A stretch of 64,000 nucleotides of DNA from Kocuria sp. Its GTDB lineage: Bacteria > Actinomycetota > Actinomycetes > Actinomycetales > Micrococcaceae. The translations under genes and the position numbers were made by a program. Under the pieces are notes generated by a model that made no database searches, was not told where the DNA came from, and worked only from the letters and a program-made list of their open reading frames with translations. Location of the stretch: the NCBI GenBank assembly GCA_030524035.1, contig JAUNHG010000002.1, positions 372,001 through 436,000 of the forward strand, read 5' to 3'. Positions 28,887 to 37,307 of the stretch are shown piece after piece. How positions within the stretch are numbered: the first letter of the stretch is position 1; each line of letters starts with the position of its first letter.

Positions 28887-31800
28887 ATGACGCAACCCAA
28901 TGCCGGAACGCAACCACTACGGACTCATGCGGACCAGCAACAACAGGAACTAGCGGACATTGCCTTCCGGCAGTTCTCAGCAGTTCCAGCGCAGCAGGGT
29001 TTGTACCGGCCACAGGATGAAAAAGACGCCTGTGGTTTAGCCGTGATTGCCACGATGACCGGACTAGCAACCCACGAAATCGTGGAAAAAGCCCTGGTTG
29101 CACTGCGTGCGCTTGAACACCGTGGTGCCGTTGGTGGAGATGAAGGCACCGGTGATGGTGCGGGAATTCTTGTGCAGATTCCCGACGCTTTTTTCCGTGA
29201 TGTTGTGGACTTTCCGTTGCCGCCATCGGGCGCATACGCAGTGGGCTCCGCATTCTTCCCCACAGATTCCCAGGGCACCTCTCACGAAGAACAGCTCAAA
29301 GCGTCTATCACGTCCATTGCAGAATCCGAGGGACTAGAAGTACTGGGATGGCGTGAGGTCCCCATTGACGTGTCGGTGGTGGGATCCGCTGCGCGTTCTG
29401 TCATGCCGTATTTTGTGCAGGTTTTTGTCCGTGAAACCTGCGATACACAAGAAGCATCTACCGGCTATATACCCACGAGTGATCTTGACGGTGCATCAGC
29501 TCGCCGCCAACTAGATCAGAAGGCTTTTCGGGTACGGAAACGTTCTCAGAATCGGTTAGGCGTGTATTTTCCGTCTTTTTCAACCTCCACCCTTGTCTAC
29601 AAAGGCATGCTCACAACAGCCCAGTTGGAGCCCTTTTACCCTGATCTGTCTGATCAACGTTTCTGCACCACACTGGCTGTCGTGCATTCCCGGTTTTCTA
29701 CGAACACTTTCCCCTCGTGGCCTTTGGCTCAACCTATGCGTATTTTGGCCCACAACGGTGAAATCAATACGGTCAAAGGCAATCGGAATTGGATGCGTGC
29801 GCGGCAATCTCAATTAAAATCCCCCGTATTGGGCCGTTACCCGGAAGAGTTATTTCCTCTTTGCTCTGAAGGTGCATCTGACTCCCAATCCTTGGATGAG
29901 GTTGCTGAGTTATTGATGCTCTCCGGTCGCCCTATTACCCAAGCGCTGATGATGATGATTCCAGAAGCCTGGGAAAATCATGAGACCATGGACCCGGATT
30001 TAAGGGCTTTTTACGAATATCACTCCACGCTCATGGAGCCTTGGGACGGCCCTGCCGCTGTGGCCTTCACGGATGGGCGTCGCGTTGGGGCGGTTTTGGA
30101 TCGCAACGGACTGCGTCCCGGTCGGTTCTGGGAAACCGAAGATGGTCTAGTGGTCTTCGCTTCAGAGGTTGGTGTGGTGGATCTGTCGGAGCGCACCATC
30201 GTGCGCAAGGGGCGAGTATCGCCAGGAACTATGTTCTTGGTAGACACAGTCGAAGGACGGATCATTGAGGACCAGGAAATTAAACGTGAAATAGCCACCC
30301 TCAAGCCTTGGCGTGAATGGACTGAAGATAACCTGGTGAGATTTGAGGATCTGCCGGAGCGTGAACATATGGTGCACCCTCGCCTATCCATTGAATTGCG
30401 TCAGAAAACTTTTGGATACACCCACGAGGAATTACGTAAAATCGTTGGCCCCATGGCGCTTACCGGAGCTGAACCTATTTATGCTATGGGAACGGATACC
30501 CCAGTGGCTGTTCTTGCGGATCGACCACACTTACTCTTTGACTATTTTGTGCAGTCCTTTGCCCAGGTGACTAACCCGCCCTTGGACGCTATCCGGGAAG
30601 AGTTAGTGACCTCATTACGGGGAGCTTTAGGACCCACCGGAAACCTGTTGACTACGCAACGGGTACGGACGCATCAAATTGCTTTGGATTTTCCAGTCAT
30701 TAATAATGATCAGTTAGATCAAATCCTTCATTTGGATGACCACGACCACATGCCGGTGGCTCTAAAAGTCCGTGGCCTGTACCGCCCTGAAGGCGGAGAA
30801 GCTGGCCTCCGGGCCCGGATTGCTGAAATTTGTGAGAAAGTTTCAGCGGCTGTCAACCGTGGCGTGGAATTCATTGTGATTTCTGATCGTGACTCCAATG
30901 GTCAATGGGCCCCCATTCCGTCATTGCTGATCACCAGCGCCATTCATCACCACCTACTCAGATCTGCCACCCGAACCCGTTGTTCTTTGGTGGTCGAAGC
31001 TGGCGATGTGCGAGAAGTACACCATGTTGCCCTTCTCGTGGGTTATGGCGCATCGGCCGTCAACCCGTATTTGGCGATGGAATCCGCTGAGGAGCTGGTA
31101 CGTACCGGTCAGATTGTGGGTGTTACAGAAGATCAAGCAGTCCAGAATTTAATTAAAGCTCTAGGCAAGGGCGTACAAAAAATTATGTCCAAAATGGGCA
31201 TATCTACGGTGTCCTCATACTGCGGCGCACAGACCTTTGAGGGGCTAGGGCTTTCTCGCGAGGTCATCGACGACTTTTTTGCGGGAACCTCCTCTCAGAT
31301 TGACGGTGTAGGGCTGGACGTCATTGCCGAAGAAGCAGCTGCCCGGCACCGTCGTGGTTACCCGGAAGATGGTGTGAAAGAGCCTTATATTGGCCTAGAA
31401 ACCGGTGGTGAGTATGACTGGCGTCGTGATGGCGCTCCGCATCTGTTCAACCCCGAAACAGTATTTCGTTTGCAACATGCCACGCGTACCGGGCGTTATG
31501 ACATCTTCAAGTCCTATACCCGTTTGGTGGATGATCAATCACAAGAGCTCAAAACCATCCGCGGGTTGTTACGTTTCGAATCTCGCCGCCCCTCGATTGC
31601 GCTTGAGGATGTCGAACCGGTCGAATCCATCCTCACTCGTTTTTCCACCGGAGCGATGTCCTATGGATCCATCTCGCAAGAAGCGCATGAAACCCTAGCA
31701 ATCGCCATGAATCAGATTGGTGGTAAATCCAATACCGGCGAAGGCGGCGAAGATCCAGAACGCCTCATGGACCCCGATCGACGATCAGCGATCAAACAGG

Positions 31801-33572
31801 TGGCCTCCGGTCGTTTTGGGGTGACTAGTCTGTACTTAACCAATGCTGATGACATCCAAATCAAAATGGCGCAAGGGGCCAAACCCGGTGAGGGTGGTCA
31901 GCTTATGGCACAAAAGGTCTACCCATGGGTGGCGCGCACCCGTCATTCAACTCCGGGTGTTTCCTTGATTTCCCCACCACCGCATCACGATATTTATTCG
32001 ATTGAAGATCTAGCGCAGTTAATCTACGACCTTAAACGCGCCAACCCGCGGGCTCGTGTCCACGTCAAACTGGTATCGGAAATTGGAATTGGCACAGTAG
32101 CCAGCGGCGTTACCAAAGCACGCACTGATGTCATCTTGGTGTCTGGTCATGATGGTGGGACGGGTGCCGCACCACTGAATTCCCTGAAACATGCAGGTTT
32201 ACCGTGGGAGCTTGGCTTGGCGGAAACACAGCAAACGCTCATGCTCAATAACTTACGCGACCGTGTGGTGGTGCAAGCCGACGGCCAAATGAAAACTGGG
32301 CGTGACGTGGTTATTGCCGCCTTGCTAGGAGCTGAAGAGTTTGGTTTTGCCACAGCTCCTTTGGTGGTCGAAGGCTGCATCATGATGCGCAAATGCCATA
32401 TGGATACTTGTCCTGTGGGGATAGCAACCCAAAATCCCGTACTTCGAGAACGCTTTACGGGCCAGGCTGAGCACGTGGTCAACTTTTTCCGTTTCATCGC
32501 AGAAGAAGTCCGCGAACTTCTCGCGCAGTTAGGCTTTCGCAGCCTGGAAGAAGCAATTGGACACACTGAAGTTTTGCACACTGACCAAGCTATCGATCAT
32601 TGGAAAGCTAACGGGTTGGACCTCAATCCAATTCTGCACTCGGCCACGTTGAGTCATCAGGGACGTGCCATTCGCTCACAGCGCGGTCAAAACCACGAAC
32701 TTGACCAGCATTTTGACGTTGCCTTGATCAGGGAGGCTGAACCTGCTTTGGCACGTCGCGAGCCTGTGGCGCTACAACACAAGATCGTCAATACAGATCG
32801 TGCTGTGGGGACCATGCTTGGCCACCATGTGACCAAAACTTTTCAGACCGATGAGCTTGCAGATGACACGATTACTGTGGCGTTATCTGGCCAAGCTGGT
32901 CAGTCTTTGGGTGCATTTTTGCCGCGTGGAGTGACGTTGCGCCTAGAAGGTGACGCTAACGATTACACAGGCAAGGGTCTTTCCGGTGGGCGGATCATTG
33001 TGCGTCCTGAGCGCGACGCTGCTTTTGCCGCCGAAGACAACGTGGTGGCTGGCAATGTGATTGGCTACGGCGCCACCAGCGGGCACATGTTCCTGCGGGG
33101 GCGTGTGGGGGAGCGTTTCTTGGTGCGCAACTCTGGCGCTACCGCCGTGGTGGAAGGCATCGGTGACCATGGATGTGAGTACATGACCGGTGGTGTGGCG
33201 ATGATTATTGGCCCCACGGGACGTAATTTTGGTGCCGGGATGTCCGGAGGTGTGGCTTATGTGTTGGACCTTGAACAAACGTCGGTCAACCTTCAATCGC
33301 GTACGTCAGGTGAATTACGGTTAAGCAGTTTGGACGACAACGACGTCCAAACGGTGCATGATCTGCTGCGTCAGCATGTGGAAGAAACAGGTTCCTCCCA
33401 CGCGCAAAAGCTGCTGGACTCTTTTGCGGACACCGTGATGCGGATAACCAAAGTGTTACCCCGTGATTACGCTGCCGTACTCAGTATTAGGGCTGAGGCC
33501 CAAGCTAAGGGCCTTAACCCGGATGGCTCTGAAACCTGGAACCAGATTCTGGAGGTGACCACCCGTGGCTGA
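28887..33572 (+). CDS. gltB: Glutamate synthase (NADPH) large subunit
   Basis: A 1561-residue GltB that transfers the glutamine amide to 2-oxoglutarate. After a 48-residue propeptide the catalytic Cys49 is in EKDACGLAVI, starting the class II glutaminase domain. The FMN domain follows, with the 3Fe-4S cluster cysteines C1164, C1170 and C1175, and a C-terminal GxGxG helix domain (GDANDYTGKGLSGG). ATG 28887 follows GAGGAGA; an upstream in-frame start lies within the structured leader. gltD overlaps by eight bases. Confidence 0.96.
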   Translation: MTQPNAGTQPLRTHADQQQQELADIAFRQFSAVPAQQGLYRPQDEKDACGLAVIATMTGLATHEIVEKALVALRALEHRGAVGGDEGTGDGAGILVQIPDAFFRDVVDFPLPPSGAYAVGSAFFPTDSQGTSHEEQLKASITSIAESEGLEVLGWREVPIDVSVVGSAARSVMPYFVQVFVRETCDTQEASTGYIPTSDLDGASARRQLDQKAFRVRKRSQNRLGVYFPSFSTSTLVYKGMLTTAQLEPFYPDLSDQRFCTTLAVVHSRFSTNTFPSWPLAQPMRILAHNGEINTVKGNRNWMRARQSQLKSPVLGRYPEELFPLCSEGASDSQSLDEVAELLMLSGRPITQALMMMIPEAWENHETMDPDLRAFYEYHSTLMEPWDGPAAVAFTDGRRVGAVLDRNGLRPGRFWETEDGLVVFASEVGVVDLSERTIVRKGRVSPGTMFLVDTVEGRIIEDQEIKREIATLKPWREWTEDNLVRFEDLPEREHMVHPRLSIELRQKTFGYTHEELRKIVGPMALTGAEPIYAMGTDTPVAVLADRPHLLFDYFVQSFAQVTNPPLDAIREELVTSLRGALGPTGNLLTTQRVRTHQIALDFPVINNDQLDQILHLDDHDHMPVALKVRGLYRPEGGEAGLRARIAEICEKVSAAVNRGVEFIVISDRDSNGQWAPIPSLLITSAIHHHLLRSATRTRCSLVVEAGDVREVHHVALLVGYGASAVNPYLAMESAEELVRTGQIVGVTEDQAVQNLIKALGKGVQKIMSKMGISTVSSYCGAQTFEGLGLSREVIDDFFAGTSSQIDGVGLDVIAEEAAARHRRGYPEDGVKEPYIGLETGGEYDWRRDGAPHLFNPETVFRLQHATRTGRYDIFKSYTRLVDDQSQELKTIRGLLRFESRRPSIALEDVEPVESILTRFSTGAMSYGSISQEAHETLAIAMNQIGGKSNTGEGGEDPERLMDPDRRSAIKQVASGRFGVTSLYLTNADDIQIKMAQGAKPGEGGQLMAQKVYPWVARTRHSTPGVSLISPPPHHDIYSIEDLAQLIYDLKRANPRARVHVKLVSEIGIGTVASGVTKARTDVILVSGHDGGTGAAPLNSLKHAGLPWELGLAETQQTLMLNNLRDRVVVQADGQMKTGRDVVIAALLGAEEFGFATAPLVVEGCIMMRKCHMDTCPVGIATQNPVLRERFTGQAEHVVNFFRFIAEEVRELLAQLGFRSLEEAIGHTEVLHTDQAIDHWKANGLDLNPILHSATLSHQGRAIRSQRGQNHELDQHFDVALIREAEPALARREPVALQHKIVNTDRAVGTMLGHHVTKTFQTDELADDTITVALSGQAGQSLGAFLPRGVTLRLEGDANDYTGKGLSGGRIIVRPERDAAFAAEDNVVAGNVIGYGATSGHMFLRGRVGERFLVRNSGATAVVEGIGDHGCEYMTGGVAMIIGPTGRNFGAGMSGGVAYVLDLEQTSVNLQSRTSGELRLSSLDDNDVQTVHDLLRQHVEETGSSHAQKLLDSFADTVMRITKVLPRDYAAVLSIRAEAQAKGLNPDGSETWNQILEVTTRG

Positions 33573-35022
33573 TCCGCGTGGATTTCTTAAGCACACCGAA
33601 CGTCAGGACCGCCCCAAACGGCCCGTTCCGGTACGGATTTTGGATTTTAACGAAGTTCACACCACCCCGGATTCGGCGATCGTCAAGACCCAGGCTTCTC
33701 GGTGTATGGATTGTGGTATTCCTTTTTGCCACCAGGGGTGCCCGCTGGGCAATCTGATTCCAGAATGGAACGATTTGGTGTGGCGTGGGCGCAGTCATGA
33801 GGCGGTGGCTCGTATGCACGCGACGAATAATTTTCCGGAATTCACGGGCCGCGTGTGCCCTGCTCCGTGTGAGTCTGCATGCGTATTGGGGATCAATCAA
33901 CCCGCTGTGACGATCAAACAAGTGGAATATTCCATTGGGGAAGCAGCCTTTGATGAAGGGATCATAGAGCCTTTTATCCCTGACCGGCTGGTGGGCTATA
34001 CGGTGGCAGTTGTGGGTTCCGGTCCGGCGGGGCTTGCAGCTGCCCAGCAGCTCACCCAAGCTGGATTCACCGTGGCTGTTTATGAACGTGATGACCGCAT
34101 TGGTGGCCTGTTACGGTACGGGATTCCGGATTTTAAATTAGAGAAAACTGTATTAGACCGACGTTTGGAACTCATGCGGACGGAAGGCACTCGTTTCCGC
34201 ACCGGCGTGGAGATCGGTCGCGACATCACGTGGGATCAATTACGACGACGCTATGACGCTGTCATCGTGGCAACCGGTGCCTTAGAAGCCCGAGAACTCC
34301 CGGTTCCCGGGCGGGGACTGGACGGTGTGCACCACGCCATGGAGTATCTCACTCAGGCTAACCGGGTACAGGCAGGTGACGTGCTACCTGATCAGATCCG
34401 CGCCGATCACAAGCGTGTGGTGGTTTTAGGTGGCGGGGACACCGGTTCAGACTGTATTGGCACGGCCAACCGACAAAACGCCATATCAGTGACGAATATC
34501 GCCATTGGTTGGCAACCCCCGGAACATCGACCGGATGACCAACCATGGCCCATGGACCCTAAGATCCTGGATATTTCTTCGTCACACGAGGAAGGGGTGC
34601 AACGAACCTATCTGTCCTCGACCGTTGAATTCTTGGGCGATAGTGGCCGAGTAACCGGGGTGAAGGTAGCTGAAACTCAATATTTGCCAGATGGCCGCCG
34701 TGTTCCCAAGGCTGGAACCGAGCGGGTTATCCCGGCAGATTTGGTGTTGTTGGCTCTGGGGTTCACGGGTAACGAATCATCCACACTGGTAGAACAAATT
34801 GCTGCGAACGTAGATGACCGAGGCACCGTAACCCGTGACGACACCTATATGACCACGGTAGATGGTGTCTTTTGCTGCGGTGATGCCGGACGGGGAGCAT
34901 CGTTGGTGGTGTGGGCTATTGCTGAGGGACGCGCATGTGCTTCCGCGGTGGAAAAGTTCTTGACCGGGAGCACTCGGCTTCCTTTCCCCGTAAGTCCTAG
35001 CACACAGGCGATTCACGCGTGA
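33565..35022 (+). CDS. gltD: Glutamate synthase small subunit
   Basis: A 485-residue GltD that passes electrons from NADPH through FAD and 4Fe-4S clusters to GltB. The N-terminal cysteines are in CMDCGIPFCHQGCPLGN and CPAPCESAC. The FAD site is VVGSGPAGLAAA and the NADPH site VVLGGGDTGSDC. The start is GTG 33565, overlapping the gltB end. A hairpin shortly after the stop probably ends the operon. Confidence 0.96.
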   Translation: MADPRGFLKHTERQDRPKRPVPVRILDFNEVHTTPDSAIVKTQASRCMDCGIPFCHQGCPLGNLIPEWNDLVWRGRSHEAVARMHATNNFPEFTGRVCPAPCESACVLGINQPAVTIKQVEYSIGEAAFDEGIIEPFIPDRLVGYTVAVVGSGPAGLAAAQQLTQAGFTVAVYERDDRIGGLLRYGIPDFKLEKTVLDRRLELMRTEGTRFRTGVEIGRDITWDQLRRRYDAVIVATGALEARELPVPGRGLDGVHHAMEYLTQANRVQAGDVLPDQIRADHKRVVVLGGGDTGSDCIGTANRQNAISVTNIAIGWQPPEHRPDDQPWPMDPKILDISSSHEEGVQRTYLSSTVEFLGDSGRVTGVKVAETQYLPDGRRVPKAGTERVIPADLVLLALGFTGNESSTLVEQIAANVDDRGTVTRDDTYMTTVDGVFCCGDAGRGASLVVWAIAEGRACASAVEKFLTGSTRLPFPVSPSTQAIHA

Positions 35023-35026
35023 TAAC

Positions 35027-35048
35027 TGCGGCGGTTGCAACAGCCGCA
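35027..35048 (+). terminator. Hairpin after gltD
   Basis: TGCGGC (35027-35032) pairs with GCCGCA (35043-35048), followed by AAAAC. The loop itself contains the palindrome GTTGCAAC. It starts four bases past the gltD stop and is the likely end of the gltBD transcript, although no T-run is present. Confidence 0.5.
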
Positions 35049-35092
35049 AAACACCCGACGACCTCATAGCTGCCCACCTGCGTCGAGGCGAG

Positions 35093-35172
35093 TAGGCTAG
35101 GGCCTGACACAGGCTGTTCGCCCTGGCAGTGACGCCGCGTCGGCCCTACCTCCCGCGGACGTCACGGGCCGA
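35093..35172 (+). promoter_or_regulatory. Probable pyk promoter and structured leader
   Basis: TAGGCT (35093-35098) resembles a -10 box and would give a leader of about 120 bases before pyk. The leader has two stems that compete: GTGACG (35129-35134) with CGTCAC (35160-35165), and TCGGCCC (35140-35146) with GGGCCGA (35166-35172). They interlock, and the 5-base connector is too short for both at once. A later hairpin GCCCT-GA-AGGGC (35184-35195) precedes the start. The function is unknown. Confidence 0.35.
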
Positions 35173-35225
35173 TGCATCAGGTTGCCCTGAAGGGCTCATC
35201 CGCATTCGACCGAAAGGGATCCTTC

Positions 35226-36710
35226 ATGAGACGAGCCAAGATCGTTGCCACGATCGGACCGGCTATTTCGTCCTACGAGAAGCTCAGTGCAGCCATTCAG
35301 GCCGGCCTGAACGTCGCTCGTCTAAATATGAGCCACGACACCCATGAGACTCACGTCGTGCAGTACGAAAATCTGCGTCGTGCGGCGGCGGATGCCCAGC
35401 AGAATGTGGCAATTTTGGCAGACCTGCAAGGGCCAAAAATTCGCTTGGGTACGTTTGTGGATGGCCCCCATGCTCTGGAAGTTGGTGACATTTTTACAAT
35501 CACCACCCGAGATGTTGAAGGCACCAAAGAGGTCTGTGGCACAACGTTTAAGGGTTTGCCGCAAGACGTTCGTGTTGGCGATCAGTTGTTGATTGATGAC
35601 GGCAAAGTGCGTTTACGTGCCACAGCTGTCACAGATACCGACGTCACAACTGTGGTGGAAATTCCAGGGAAAGTATCAAACAACAAGGGCATTAACCTCC
35701 CGGGGGTAGCGGTCAATGTGCCGGCGTTGTCTGATAAGGATGAGGCTGATCTGCGGTGGGCGCTGCGCACGGGGGTGGACATTATTGCCCTGTCCTTTGT
35801 GCGTACCGGAGACGACATCTCCCGAGTGCACGAGATCATGGACGAAGAAGGAACCCGTCTGCCGGTGATCGCTAAGATTGAAAAGCCGCAAGCGGTGGAA
35901 AACCTTCACGAAATCATTGATGCTTTTGACGGCATCATGGTTGCTCGTGGGGATCTGGGCGTAGAACTTCCCCTAGAAGAAGTCCCCATGGTTCAAAAAC
36001 GTGCCATCGAATTAGCCCGCCGGTGGGCGAAACCGGTGATTGTTGCCACACAGGTGTTAGAGACCATGATGGATAATCCGCGCCCCACACGAGCTGAGGC
36101 GTCGGACTGCGCCAATGCTGTTTTGGACGGCGCCGATGCCGTGATGCTTTCTGGGGAAACATCGGTGGGTCGGTATCCGATTGAGGCTTTGCAAACTATG
36201 TCTCGGATCATTGAGGCTACAGAGCGCCATGGGTCAGAGCGCATTGGTGGCCTGGATACAGAACCTCGTACGCGCGGTGGTGCTATCACGCGTGCTGCGG
36301 TCACCATCGCCCGGCAACTGGATATCAGTTACATCACAGCTTTTACACAATCCGGTGATTCTGCGCGTCGGCTGTGCCGTTTGCGGCCTACTCAACCGAT
36401 TCTCGCGTTCACTCCTGATCAGAAGGTCAGTGCGTTCTGCGCTTTAATGTGGGGGGTGGAACCCATCATGACGGAGCCTGCAGACCACACCGATCAGATG
36501 ACCCACCAGGTGGATCGCTATATGTACAAATCGGGTCGTGCCCACCCCGGGGACCTTGTGGTCATTTGCGCGGGTTCCCCACCAGGGGTGGCCGGATCAA
36601 CCAACCTGGTAAAAGTTCATCGCGTGGGTGATCAACATGACGGCGGTGCGGCGGCGGATGACAGTCCTGAATGGCATGAGTCGGTGAAGCCGTGGGGCGA
36701 AGAGCACTGA
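35226..36710 (+). CDS. pyk: Pyruvate kinase
   Basis: A 494-residue pyruvate kinase (PEP plus ADP to pyruvate plus ATP). The barrel shows KIVATIGPA, ARLNMSHDTHETH, the active-site Lys in IAKIEKPQAVENL, MVARGDLGVELPLE and KPVIVATQVLETM. A C-terminal regulatory domain follows. ATG 35226 has AAAGGGA upstream. It is the last core gene before the accessory island. Confidence 0.96.
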   Translation: MRRAKIVATIGPAISSYEKLSAAIQAGLNVARLNMSHDTHETHVVQYENLRRAAADAQQNVAILADLQGPKIRLGTFVDGPHALEVGDIFTITTRDVEGTKEVCGTTFKGLPQDVRVGDQLLIDDGKVRLRATAVTDTDVTTVVEIPGKVSNNKGINLPGVAVNVPALSDKDEADLRWALRTGVDIIALSFVRTGDDISRVHEIMDEEGTRLPVIAKIEKPQAVENLHEIIDAFDGIMVARGDLGVELPLEEVPMVQKRAIELARRWAKPVIVATQVLETMMDNPRPTRAEASDCANAVLDGADAVMLSGETSVGRYPIEALQTMSRIIEATERHGSERIGGLDTEPRTRGGAITRAAVTIARQLDISYITAFTQSGDSARRLCRLRPTQPILAFTPDQKVSAFCALMWGVEPIMTEPADHTDQMTHQVDRYMYKSGRAHPGDLVVICAGSPPGVAGSTNLVKVHRVGDQHDGGAAADDSPEWHESVKPWGEEH

Positions 36711-36742
36711 CTCTGCCCTAAAGCGCATGGGCTTTACGACGT

Positions 36743-36784
36743 ATGACGAACCCCTCTGATCAATGGATCAGGGGGGTTCGTCAT
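36743..36784 (+). terminator. Long hairpin terminator after pyk
   Basis: A 19-bp stem with one G-T wobble (36743-36761 with 36766-36784) around loop AATG, starting 32 bases past the pyk stop. The outer arms read ATGACGAACCCC and GGGGTTCGTCAT. It is one of the strongest inverted repeats in the window and marks the left edge of the accessory island. It lacks a T-run, as many actinobacterial terminators do. Confidence 0.75.
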
Positions 36785-36864
36785 GTGAGGTTGCCGAGTT
36801 CGACGCCCCAAGACTTCACACAAGTGCCCCAACCGGGAGAAAACTGTATCCTCGTTCGTCACTT

Positions 36865-36881
36865 TGAAATCGTTGATTTCA
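36865..36881. repeat. Dyad near the island left end
   Basis: TGAAATC (36865-36871), GTT, GATTTCA (36875-36881) is a perfect dyad 80 bases past the pyk terminator. It could be a recombinase or regulator binding site at the island edge, or the operator of the HTH gene that follows. Confidence 0.3.
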
Positions 36882-36926
36882 CGCGGGTTTTCCGACGGTC
36901 AGGGCGGGTCAGTTTCCAGTCTAGCT

Positions 36927-37307
36927 GTGCCTCGAAGTGATGTTCGTGGGCCGGTCGTGACGCCAATTGAGACGGCTGGAACCCCGGTTGCTCCTGAGGT
37001 GTTGCAGGCGATGGTCGCGGCGTACAAGTCCGGGGCGTCGCTGATCTCGATCGCACGTGAGCATAGGTTGGGCAAGGAAAAGGTGCGGGATCTGCTCGTG
37101 GATGCTGGTGTCAGGATCCGTCGTCAAGGGCTGGAAGACGCTCAGGTCACTCAAGCGGTTCGCAGCTATGAGTCGGGACTGACAACTCGTGAGATCGCAC
37201 GGGAACTCGGTGTGGGTCACTCGATGGTGTGGCGAGCGTTGAAGCGAGCAGGTGTCGAGTCCAGGCCCAGTACTCATCAAATCGGACGCAAGCTCGCACG
37301 AGGCTAA
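36927..37307 (+). CDS. Double helix-turn-helix protein, resolvase-associated type
   Basis: A roughly 126-residue protein with two similar HTH units: LQAMVAAYKSGASLISIARE and VTQAVRSYESGLTTREIARE, each followed by a recognition-helix-like stretch. This resembles the DNA-binding tails of resolvases and HTH proteins encoded beside them. No catalytic recombinase domain is present. GTG 36927 is taken as start, but an in-frame TTG at 36864 and a GTG near 36957 are alternatives. It could be a 3' remnant or an independent regulator. The stop overlaps the convergent ATPase pseudogene by four bases. Confidence 0.55.
   Translation: MPRSDVRGPVVTPIETAGTPVAPEVLQAMVAAYKSGASLISIAREHRLGKEKVRDLLVDAGVRIRRQGLEDAQVTQAVRSYESGLTTREIARELGVGHSMVWRALKRAGVESRPSTHQIGRKLARG

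Noticed and set aside
29064-33296. Several open frames of 70-145 codons opposite and within gltB
   Set aside because: They lie wholly inside a well-conserved gene and show no start signals or motifs.
35129-35172. H-type pseudoknot in the pyk leader
   Set aside because: With a 5-base connector and no loop between the two 3' arms the combined helix cannot be closed sterically; listed instead as competing stems.
36820-36842. GTGCCCCAACCGGGAG near the island left end as a copy of the tRNA-Leu 3' end (attL)
   Set aside because: It matches the tRNA 3' sequence only partially with a gap, which is not convincing as a direct repeat.
37147-37303. C-terminal extension of the ATPase in its original frame to 37147
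   Set aside because: After the frameshift the translation is Ser/Pro/Thr-rich and runs antisense to the HTH gene, while the other frame continues family-like sequence.
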